From Leptidea sinapis (lineage: Eukaryota > Arthropoda > Insecta > Lepidoptera > Pieridae): 64,000 nucleotides of DNA. Below are positions 56,440-64,000 of the stretch, one piece after another. Numbering within the stretch: position 1 is the first letter of the stretch; every line of letters begins with the position of its first letter. Position numbers and translations under genes: made by a program. The DNA is taken from the NCBI RefSeq assembly GCF_905404315.1, contig NC_066272.1:1860001-1924000 (forward strand). The letters are read 5' to 3'. The notes below the pieces were generated by a model, which searched no databases, was not told where the DNA came from, and saw only the letters and a list, made by a program, of their open reading frames with translations.

Positions 56440-56750
56440 TCTGCCGGAGTGATGGCATCTCGTTAGAGTAGTATGGAGTCCCATAATGTGAATTCTGCTA
56501 AGAAAAGTACGGTACAACTTTTTGAAGCAAATGCTCCAAAACTGGTCTCATTCTAACAAAATGAATCCACTTCTGTCATCTATTCTTACATCATTCAATA
56601 AAGAACGATAGGCCCCTTCTTGCTGTCGTTTCCTCAAAAATGATCGCGACCAGTACCTACTTGCGTGGTTTTCTTGAATTTCATTCTGTATGATGTACAA
56701 GTATACTGCACTCATGAAGCAAAGTTCCACAGTACCTTCACTTTCTATTG
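56440..56750 (-). pseudogene. Harbinger-type transposase, N-terminal remnant
   Basis: The minus frame carries ASRYWSRSFLRKRQQEGAYR then SLLNDVRIDDRSGFILLE. It continues after a small frameshift with RMRPVLEHLLQKVVPYFS and, in another frame, RDAITPAEQ. This order (R.W.R..L..R...GAY..LL...R..D, then RM....EHLL, then AI.P.E) is the start of HARBI1-like transposases. The catalytic DDE part is lost. Together with the ends and the TTA duplication it fixes the superfamily. Confidence 0.72.
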
Positions 56751-57039
56751 TCTGTGCCAGTAGTCAATTGTGTTGCCAAATTTACTAACTTCTGCACTGA
56801 CATGTCTTAAACAAGTTTAGTAACAAGCCTACAACAAGTATAAAACATGAGATCATATAATAGGTAGGAGACAACTAATAGGTGACAAACAAATTCATCA
56901 GACAAGTTTCATCCAAATATTGCAAACGACAAGTTTTATGTTTTTGTATTTTGAAAACATTGCATACAATTTTATTTGTAATTTGCATGAAACTTGTCAA
57001 GTACGTGTACCTTAATACCTTGGTGTAAACGAGGGGTTA

Positions 57040-58055
57040 CACGAAATGTTACAGTAACAATCGAGGAAGGTAAACTTGTCAAAAATATAGCAATGTTTTT
57101 TGAATCGTTCGTTTTGCTCCAGGGAAATTGAACACTGAAAACAATAGCAATCGTGCTTGTCCAAATATTTTTCTTACAACTTTGAGATAATATTACAATG
57201 TCCAATTAGGTTTAACAAATTATTTTCTTATTATTTGTTTACTTTCGCCTTGTATACTTTACAACATAATTTATTGCTTGTTGCTTGAAAACACTTATTC
57301 AATGGGACTTTAGTTAAAAAATTATGTCTTGCCTAATATAAAAGATGATTTATTAGTTTATTAATATTAAAACGCAAATTGTATATAAATGGTTTAGAAA
57401 AATAATTTAATTCGAGAAAAACATTGTGTTTTTCTTATTTTGCTTCAGGAGAGTGGGTTACATTTTATTTTGTGTAAAAGTAATTTTTTTGCAATGTAGT
57501 GAATTGTGCTCGAGAACATATTCAGGCCATAATTTTTGAAGTGAAATTTCTTTAGAATTGATTTGATTTAAAAATCGAACAAATGAAAAAGTGAGACGAT
57601 AAATAAGAAACAGGTAAATGTTATAGGATTCAGTCGGTGAGAGAATGAGATAGATATAAATTCATAAGATTTTACGTGGAAGAAAATGAGATAGGAAGCA
57701 TTATACAGTTATAAAAATATTCGAATCTACCGTTCTTAATTTTTTTTTATTTGGAAACTTACAGCCATTTTTACAAAATTTTACACAACAATTAGATTAA
57801 GAAATGCTAATTACAAGCTTCCACATATGTTTTATAATATGCTATTTCGAGCAGAAATGGTAAATTGTTGTCAAAGCTTTCCAAATATAATTTTTGATGA
57901 GCTTTACACGATGAAACGACAAAATATTGGTAATTGCATATTATGCATGTCAATTCAATCTTTTTTTTTACTATACGAGTTTATCTACTGGCTGCTAAAT
58001 TCCCGAATCGATATAACTTAGATTCTTTCAGTTTGACGTGTGTTGCCGTGGATGT
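57040..58055. other. AT-rich interval with nothing recognised
   Basis: A T-run with TTATTTGGAAACTTACAG at about 57742-57765 may be another minus-strand LINE tail. No frames of note. Confidence 0.4.
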
Positions 58056-58059
58056 GCAT

Positions 58060-58745
58060 TTTTTTTATTTTATTTATTTATATTATTAATCATGTACAGA
58101 AAGAATCTTAAAAGCTAACATAGTCCCGCAAAACTGTTTGGACTGTTTGGACAGTTTGTCTGCAGGATCAAGTCTCTTGTAATAGATTAGTGCTTATTAG
58201 AACATTGATTTTATACATGTGTAATTAACAAATATTGATAAAAAATATAATAAAAAATCTAATTTTAATTTTAAGGCAGTGTTGACAATAAGTATTTCTT
58301 AAGTTTAGTTTTAAATTTTCTTTTACTGGTTTCTAGTCAGATGTCCTCAGGCAAGCTGTTTAATAGATAAGGTAGGCGTTTTTTCAAAGTCCTATCTCTG
58401 TAGTAGTTATTGATTCTAGGAACCTCGAACTTACTAGCGGACATCAATATAGTATCGTGGTTGTGCATAATTGGGTTATGTTCTTGATTGCCATGATTGT
58501 TAATGGCTAATAAGTACTTATGTTTTAAGCTTACTGGCAATACTTTACATATTTTAAATAATTTTCTATAATCATTTTTACAATTATTTTTAACTTTTTT
58601 GGTGACGAGAAATTTTAAAAATTGCATTTGCAGTGATTCGAGTCTATCGATATATGTTTTAAAAGTAAGCCCATAGCTATCAAGCGCATAATCAATTATG
58701 GATTCCACCAAAGAAAAGTATAAGCACTTTAGGGTACTAATGGGC
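58060..58745 (-). mobile_element. CR1/Jockey-like LINE 3' fragment
   Basis: On the minus strand there is an ORF2 C-terminal part, a UTR, and an A-rich tail (TTTTTTTTATTTTATTTA on the plus strand at 58060-58077). Confidence 0.75.
58337..58711 (-). CDS. LINE ORF2 C-terminal domain (fragment)
   Basis: 124 residues: IDYALDSYGLTFKTYIDRLE, a Lys/Asn-rich stretch, LFKICKVLPVSLKHKYLLAI, and the end RTLKKRLPYLLNSLPEDI before the stop. This matches the region C-terminal to the reverse transcriptase in lepidopteran CR1/Jockey-like LINEs, whose role is poorly known. It is truncated at the 5' side near 58745. Only this domain is left, so no enzyme activity is expected. Confidence 0.75.
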   Translation of the reverse strand: MVESIIDYALDSYGLTFKTYIDRLESLQMQFLKFLVTKKVKNNCKNDYRKLFKICKVLPVSLKHKYLLAINNHGNQEHNPIMHNHDTILMSASKFEVPRINNYYRDRTLKKRLPYLLNSLPEDI

Positions 58746-58749
58746 TGGC

Positions 58750-59610
58750 TTTTCTAATATATGAAAAGGGAGCCAAATTTCGCAGTGAAATTATATAAAC
58801 CAAGTAAGCAATAGCTAGGCACGGACTCAAAATAAAGTAATATATTATTAAATATAAAATTCACACAAGCTTGAGTATCGTCCTAGTAATATCCGCAACT
58901 TTTACAGTTTATTTAAGCAAACATTCAAATTTACGTACATTTAACATTAATCCAACGTCATAAAGTCGAGAAGCAATTTAAAATAGCTCGAGCTATGATC
59001 AAAAAGCTCACTCGCTCTTGGACTTTTGCCAGCAGCTAGCGGATGCATTCCGTGTTTCAAAGCAAAGTTTAAGGGGGTCCTTCCGTAACTTTGTGGTTAA
59101 ACACAAAAATTTGGGAAGCACATTGTGAACTTTGGAATTTTTAAGACTTTCAACTAAGATATCCTAAGAATGTCGCTACAAGAAAGGGTATGCTGAAGTA
59201 AATTATTATGACTTAATGTAATATATTTAATATTAATGTATAAATAGTATGTTAAGTTAAAAAAGTTTGAGTGTACTTATGTATGCACGCAAGAAATTAT
59301 ACTTCAAAGTCAAAGTCAATAATCATTAAAATGATTTATTCCTCGTGCTATTCTACGTTTTTAGAAAGAACAATTTTGTAAAAAAACTTGCAAAAATGGT
59401 TTTGACAATTAATTATTAAATTATGAATACGGGCTTTTATATAATATGATTTATGGGCTTGAACCCTTTGCCTGTCCTAATAATTGAGGAAGAAACCAAC
59501 AAAAAGAGCAAGCAGGAAGCAACTTCAAAATGTAACTTTTGTGTTACAGTGATGCGAGTGCATTTTAAAATTTCACTGTCATCATTTTTTCAAAAAAATG
59601 CTATTGACCA
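58750..59610. other. AT-rich interval; LINE tail relic at 59300-59420
   Basis: 59300-59420 begins AAAGTCAAAGTCAATAATCA and includes TTATTCCTCGTGCTATTCTA, shared in part with 24650-24705. It is probably a minus-strand LINE 3' UTR. Nothing else was seen. Confidence 0.4.
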
Positions 59611-59613
59611 ACC

Positions 59614-59614
<1 letters not shown>

Positions 59615-59658
<44 letters not shown>
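59615..59658. repeat. (TA)n microsatellite
   Basis: About 21 uninterrupted TA units. Confidence 0.95.
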
Positions 59659-59660
<2 letters not shown>

Positions 59661-59854
59661 ATTTTGACTTGCGTCAATGATAATGATAATGATAGTTGAG
59701 AAATATGTAACGAAAAATATTTGATTGACTACTTTCGATGTTCCGACGTGCGCTACACATAAAAATGTTCTTATTATCAAATATAAAATGATACAATACT
59801 TTCATATTTATCTTTGTTGTTAATCTTAGGTCTCGGTATTGTTATTTATTTATG

Positions 59855-59945
59855 TTGTAACTACCGAATGGGTGGAGTTTTTTTTACTAAAAATAAAGTG
59901 ATTTCATATCCTATTTTGAATAAAAATATTTAAATTTGAATAAAG
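59855..59945 (+). mobile_element. CR1-like LINE tail fragment
   Basis: CGAATGGGTGGAGTTTTTTT and ATATCCTATTTTGAATAAAA with a TTTAAATTTGAAT tail match the 3' end at 52430-52505. Confidence 0.65.
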
Positions 59946-60193
59946 TAAGCAAAGATCACAAAAAATATCTAGCACAAACCTTATACGATGAACTCCAGTC
60001 TTTTAATGAAAAGTAAAATACTTTTCATTTATTATAAATATAATAATATATAATAAATTATGTTTTTATTATAAAACAGAAGAAAATTGATAATAGTTAC
60101 AAAACTATGCTTTAATAGGAAGCAAAACTAAAAAGTAACTAAGATTGCAAATATTCTAAAAAATTTAAAAATTAACAACATACTTAAGAAGAA

Positions 60194-60381
60194 AGCCGTA
60201 ACTAGTGAAATTACTGGGCAAATGAGACTTAACATCTTATGTCTCAACGAATTGTAGTGCTGCTCAGAATTTTTGAGTTTTTCAAGAATCCTGAGCGGCA
60301 ATGCATTGTAATGGGTAGGGCGTATCAATGACCATCAGCTGGACGTCCAGCTCGTCTGTCCCTTATTTTCACTAAAAAAAT
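60194..60381 (+). mobile_element. Short retroelement family S, 5'-truncated, sense on plus
   Basis: It runs from GCCGTAACTAGTGAAATTAC through the hairpin region (TGCTCAGAATT...ATCCTGAGCGGC) to CACTAAAAAAATAG. The first third of the element is missing and one internal deletion removes about 18 bp. Confidence 0.8.
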
Positions 60382-60672
60382 AGTTAAGAAGAACCTTAGT
60401 GGATATATTTCTCGTATACAAAGATAGCATTTGAAAGCAATTCACACTGTTTAAACCTTATTAAATGTTGAATGAACAACCATAAATCCCCCCCCTTTCA
60501 ACCGGAAACTGAATAGTTTTACTGGTAGTGATCTAAAATGCATTAAGAAGAGATAGGCCTTGCTACGTTTCCTGTCGGAACGTGGTGTTGTAACTTAAGA
60601 ATATCAAGTTAGTAGTCTGCATTTAAAATATTCAACAGAATTTTTAACGATTTTATCATCCATATCCATTAA

Positions 60673-60894
60673 GGGCCGTTTTCAGTAACGTATCTCTAGT
60701 CACGGATTTATTGCTATCACCGTTTAATGACAAGATCTTATCTATCCATAGCTATGTCTAATATAGTTATATTATTAGTTATAGTCCAATGCTATCTGTC
60801 GATAGGTTATTGAAATGTAAGAAAGCATAAAAGCATAGATTTGTCTACGTCTAGTAAGTTAAACTTAGGATAGATAGGTTATTGAAAACGGCCG
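60673..60894. mobile_element. MITE, 222 bp, with TAA target duplication
   Basis: The ends GGGCCGTTTTCAGTAAC and the reversed right end CGGCCGTTTTCAATAACC form imperfect inverted repeats, flanked by TAA at 60670-60672 and 60895-60897. A second internal copy of the end motif (GATAGGTTATTGAAATG) sits at 60800-60816. The 3-bp TAA duplication suggests a PIF/Harbinger-type MITE. Confidence 0.75.
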
Positions 60895-61024
60895 TAAATT
60901 TGCAAGATATCTGTTTTGAAGAAAATAATATTTTGTCTGTATTTTATTAACTTGATTATCTAATTATTTATGTTTTTTAATTTCAGTCATAAACGGATGT
61001 GATTGCACTTATACAGTAATAGTG

Positions 61025-61344
61025 GACCCGACAGACGTTGTCCTGTACACACGTCTTAAATTTGAAAAATCGGTCCAGCCGTTAGGAGGAGTTCACTAAC
61101 ATACACATGAGCAGGAGAATTATATTATATGGATGGAATTGAGAGTCTAAACCAATCTCAAATTGACTGGAACACAAAAAAAATCATCGAAATCGGTCCA
61201 GCCATTTTGGAGGTTGTTCAATTGTGAATCTAAACCACTCTCGTATCCACCTGACGACACACAGAAAGTTTCTTTAAAACTGGTCCAGCCGTTTAGGAGG
61301 AATTCAGTTACAACAGACGCACAAAAGAAATATATATATTAAGA
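61025..61344 (-). mobile_element. Non-autonomous Helitron-like element, copy 3
   Basis: On the minus strand it starts TCTTAATATATATATTTC and ends ACAACGTCTGTCGGGTCC, close to the CAACGTCTGTCGGGTCAGCTAG end of the other copies, but the final CTAG is lost. Inside it are three copies of a GGCTGGACC block (as GGTCCAGCC on plus at 61074, 61196 and 61282). Confidence 0.6.
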
Positions 61345-61459
61345 TGATCCCAGAAAATTCACAAAATAAGTGTTTGTGTAAAGGTCATTAAAACATAAAT
61401 AATTTTCCTAATGTTTCCACAGACTGGGAATGAAACTTACATCCTCAGGCTCTTCAATT

Positions 61460-61640
61460 ATAAATATTTATTGTACTATATTACATTGTAATCCATATTT
61501 TTATATAAAAAAAACCCGCTGAGTTTCTTGCGCCCATTTTTCTTAGGTAGTTTATATTGAATGGGTGGTAGTTTTTGACGTTCAATAATTGATTTTAAAT
61601 ATAATGTCGAATAAAAGTATTTGAATTTTAATTTGAATAT
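61460..61640 (+). mobile_element. CR1-like LINE 3' UTR and tail
   Basis: CGCTGAGTTTCTTGCGCCC, ATGGGTGGTAGTTTTTGACG and a TTTGAATTTTAATTTGAAT tail, homologous to 52320-52505. Confidence 0.75.
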
Positions 61641-61895
61641 GGGTTTGCGATGTGAGAAAATAATGAGGTGATTACTTAGACACATAACTTTACTACGTTA
61701 TAGGAATTTAACGTCAATCGTGTTGTTAATTCACATTGTTAATCGTGCCGTTGAATAATGTCTGTCTGTTTTACGAAACTTGATAATTATAACATAGTAC
61801 TGAAAAAAAAGCGACAATTTTTTGGTGAATTCATTAGGTATTTTTGTACTCTACATCCAAATTCAAAATCCAATAGTATATGATAGGAATCCAGT

Positions 61896-64000
61896 TTTTT
61901 TTTTTTTTTTTTTTTTTTTATGGAATAGGAGGACAAACGAGCGTACGGGTCACCTGGTGTTAAGTGATCACCGCCGCCCACACTCTCCTGCAACACCAGA
62001 GGAATCACAAGAGCGTTGCCGGCCTTTAAGGAAGGTGTACGCGCTTTTCTTGAAGGTACCCATGTCGTATCGTCCCGGAAACACCGCACAAGGAAGCTCA
62101 TTCCACAGCTTCGTGGTACGAGGAAGAAAGCTCCTTGAAAACCGCACTGTGGAGGACCGCCACACATCCAGATGGTGGGGATGATATCGTAACTTGTGGC
62201 GTGTCGTGCGAAGGTGAAATTCGGCGGCAGGAATCAGGTTGAACAGCTCTTCGGAACACTCCCCGTGATAAATGCGGTAGAAGACACACAATGAAGCGAC
62301 GTCTCTACGCAACGCCAAGTGATCCAGCCGTTCACAGAGTACTGGGTCCCCGACAATTCGAGCTGCTCTGCGTTGCACGCGGTCAAATGGATCGAGCTGA
62401 TACTGGGGTGCGCCAGACCAGAGATGACAGCAATACTCCATGTGAGGCCGGACCTGCGCTTTGTAGAGCGCTAGAATGTGGGCCGGCTTGAAGTATTGCC
62501 GTGCTCTATTTATGACGCCCAGTTTCTTTGAAGCCAGTTTGGCTTTGCCCTCCAGATGGCCACGGAATTGGCAATTGCTCGAGATTTCGAGACCCAGTAT
62601 TCCGATACTAGGCGAGGCTTTAAGGGAAGTGTTCTCGAAGAGCGGTGATAAGGCAAATGGGGTTTTTTTAGTGGTAAACGCGCAAACTTGAGTCTTCTGG
62701 GGGTTAAATTGGACAAGATTCAACTTACCCCATTCCGCGACCTTCTCGAGAGAGGACTCGATAGAAGACACAAGTTTCACCCGGCACTGGTCGACGTTTT
62801 CCCGAGAGAGACCTGCATGGCCCGTGTATACGGCATCACCAGTGCTGTCGTCTGCATAGCAATGCATGTTGGCGGTGTCCAACATATCATTGATATGCAG
62901 AAGAAACAGCGTGGGAGATAGCACACAGCCTTGGGGCACTCCAGCGTTCACGGGCTTGGGATTCGAGCAATAACCGTCGATAACGACCTGTATGCTGCGC
63001 CCAGTGAGGAAGCTGGAGGTCCACTTGCATAAGCTCTCGGGAAGCCCAAATGATGGAAGTTTTGCGAGGAGCGCCTTGTGCCATACACGATCAAAGGCCT
63101 TCGCTATATCCAGACCAACTGCCAGGCCTTCCCCCTTGCTTTCAATAGCCGCCGCCCATCTGTGTGTTAGGTATACCAGAAGATCGCCAGTCGACCGACC
63201 ATGGCGAAAGCCGTACTGCCGGTCGTTGATCAACTGGTGACCCTCAAGGTATACCAAGAGCTGGCGGTTAATTATGCTCTCCATAATTTTGGAGAGTAGG
63301 GAGGTAATAGCAATAGGCCTGTAGTTTGCCGGATCGGAACTGTCTCCTTTTTTTGGGATCGGATGGACAAGGGCTGACTTCCATGAATCAGGGACTACGC
63401 CTTTTGAATAAGAGTGCCGGAATAAACGCGTTAGCACCGGCGTCAACTCAGGGGCACACGTTCTAAGCACGATTGGAGAAATGCCATCCGGCCCGCTCGA
63501 CTTCCTGACGTCCAACGAAAACAGAGCTCGCCTAACAGTTTTCTGTCGGAACTGTACTTCAGGCATGGAGCTCTGACACCGCGGGATGGTCGGCGGTGTT
63601 TTTCCGTCGTCGTCAAGAGTCGAGTTGGATGAAAAAAGAGTGCACAGGAGATCGGCTTTCTCTTTTGCCGTATGGGCCAGGGTGTCATTCCTCATGTGCA
63701 ACGGCGGCATGGACGGCTGGTTGAAGTTACCAAGAGCAGCTTTCGACAACGACCAGAACTTGCGTGTTCCGGTCGGGTAACTGGAAAGCTGCTCGCCAAT
63801 TTTGACGACGTGTTTCGATTTCGCACGGGCGATTTGCCGCTTAAAAAATCTGGAGGCACGGTTATATTTCCTCTTCAGAACTTTGCAGTTCAGATCCTTT
63901 GAGCCCAGCGCCGCAACCCAAGTTCGATACGCCTGTTTTTTGCAGTCAGATGCTGCTTTAACTGACGCATCGAACCAGGGCTGTGATCTGCCACCGATCG
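61896..64000 (-). mobile_element. Young LINE (family L1r), 3' 2.1 kb, continuing past the window
   Basis: The poly-A is a pure 24-base run at 61896-61919 (T on plus). The 3' UTR includes AGCGTACGGGTCACCTGG. ORF2 is open through to the window edge. Long pure tail and intact frame point to a recent insertion. At least five older copies of this family lie elsewhere in the window. Confidence 0.93.
61968..64000 (-). CDS. LINE reverse transcriptase ORF2, partial at the 5' side
   Basis: The frame is open from the window end to the stop at 61968, about 677 codons, without interruption. Blocks in order: RKYNRASRFFKRQIARAK, a thumb-proximal FWSLSKAALGN, KSSGPDGISPIVLRTCAPEL, ANYRPIAITSLLSKIME, QYGFRHGRSTGDLL, GLDIAKAFDRVWHKALLAKL, NAGVPQGCVLSPTLFLLHIN and the catalytic YADD at 62847-62858. 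The C-terminal part has MEYCCHLWSGAPQYQLD and VFPGRYDMGTFKKSAY. The protein copies its own RNA at the insertion site. The endonuclease domain must lie beyond the window. The clade is R1/Jockey-group by feel, not proven. Confidence 0.93.
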   Translation of the reverse strand, partial: IGGRSQPWFDASVKAASDCKKQAYRTWVAALGSKDLNCKVLKRKYNRASRFFKRQIARAKSKHVVKIGEQLSSYPTGTRKFWSLSKAALGNFNQPSMPPLHMRNDTLAHTAKEKADLLCTLFSSNSTLDDDGKTPPTIPRCQSSMPEVQFRQKTVRRALFSLDVRKSSGPDGISPIVLRTCAPELTPVLTRLFRHSYSKGVVPDSWKSALVHPIPKKGDSSDPANYRPIAITSLLSKIMESIINRQLLVYLEGHQLINDRQYGFRHGRSTGDLLVYLTHRWAAAIESKGEGLAVGLDIAKAFDRVWHKALLAKLPSFGLPESLCKWTSSFLTGRSIQVVIDGYCSNPKPVNAGVPQGCVLSPTLFLLHINDMLDTANMHCYADDSTGDAVYTGHAGLSRENVDQCRVKLVSSIESSLEKVAEWGKLNLVQFNPQKTQVCAFTTKKTPFALSPLFENTSLKASPSIGILGLEISSNCQFRGHLEGKAKLASKKLGVINRARQYFKPAHILALYKAQVRPHMEYCCHLWSGAPQYQLDPFDRVQRRAARIVGDPVLCERLDHLALRRDVASLCVFYRIYHGECSEELFNLIPAAEFHLRTTRHKLRYHPHHLDVWRSSTVRFSRSFLPRTTKLWNELPCAVFPGRYDMGTFKKSAYTFLKGRQRSCDSSGVAGECGRR

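Larger units (their letters stand above)
53915..57036 (-). mobile_element. PIF/Harbinger-like DNA transposon, 3.1 kb, with TTA target duplication
   Basis: The terminal inverted repeats are an exact 18 bp: CCCCTCGTTTACACCAAG at 53915-53932 and its complement at 57019-57036. TTA flanks both ends (53912-53914, 57037-57039), the TWA-type duplication of PIF/Harbinger. Subterminal regions hold many ACTTGT/ACAAGT hexamers, possible transposase sites. A minus-strand transposase remnant lies at 56440-56750. Two LINEs have inserted (54186-56002 and 56297-56435), so the original element was about 1.1-1.2 kb or already deleted. Confidence 0.85.

Noticed and set aside
62291..63902. Several plus-strand frames of 60-80 codons and more
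   Set aside because: They are antisense to the intact LINE frame and have no independent support.

Overview
The window looks like a stretch of nuclear DNA from a moth or butterfly (Lepidoptera). It is strongly AT-rich, it has no compact protein-coding genes, and it is packed with non-LTR retrotransposon fragments, short retroelements, Helitron-like pieces, MITEs and tRNA-like repeats of kinds I associate with lepidopteran genomes. That assignment rests on recalled family resemblance, because no search could be run. I found no host gene I could defend. Every convincing coding stretch belongs to a transposable element, and the long AT-rich gaps are best read as intergenic or intronic sequence. 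Layout: 0-10 kb holds decayed LINE pieces, a Helitron-like copy, a tandem-repeat remnant with a tRNA-like unit, a 30-bp minisatellite and an old head-to-tail duplication of about 0.9-1.0 kb. 10.7-14.8 kb is a nearly complete minus-strand LINE with ORF1 and an endonuclease/reverse transcriptase ORF2 broken by frameshifts. 15-25 kb holds a small MITE, RTE and CR1 3' ends, two neighbouring fold-back elements and a short retroelement split by an insertion. 25-44 kb is mostly featureless AT-rich sequence dotted with copies of one 300-bp short element (family S) and LINE tails. 46.06-50.55 kb is a very large palindrome with arms of about 1.1 kb. A CR1-like LINE with an open reverse transcriptase frame sits in one arm only, and each arm carries an array of heat-shock-element-like pentamers. 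52.7-53.3 kb is a decayed mariner-like transposon. 53.9-57.0 kb is a PIF/Harbinger-like transposon with 18-bp terminal repeats and a TTA target duplication, invaded by two LINEs. 58-64 kb holds further LINE pieces, a MITE with TAA duplication, a Helitron-like copy and the 3' two kilobases of a young LINE that runs off the window end. The elements are layered: LINEs sit inside DNA transposons and inside the palindrome, so relative ages can be read from the nesting. The youngest-looking insertions are the LINE at the right edge (long pure poly-A, intact frame) and the CR1 in the palindrome. The most unusual signal is the palindrome with its two mirrored arrays of 5-bp-phased GAA/TTC motifs, which could bind heat shock factor and could fold or transcribe into long double-stranded RNA.
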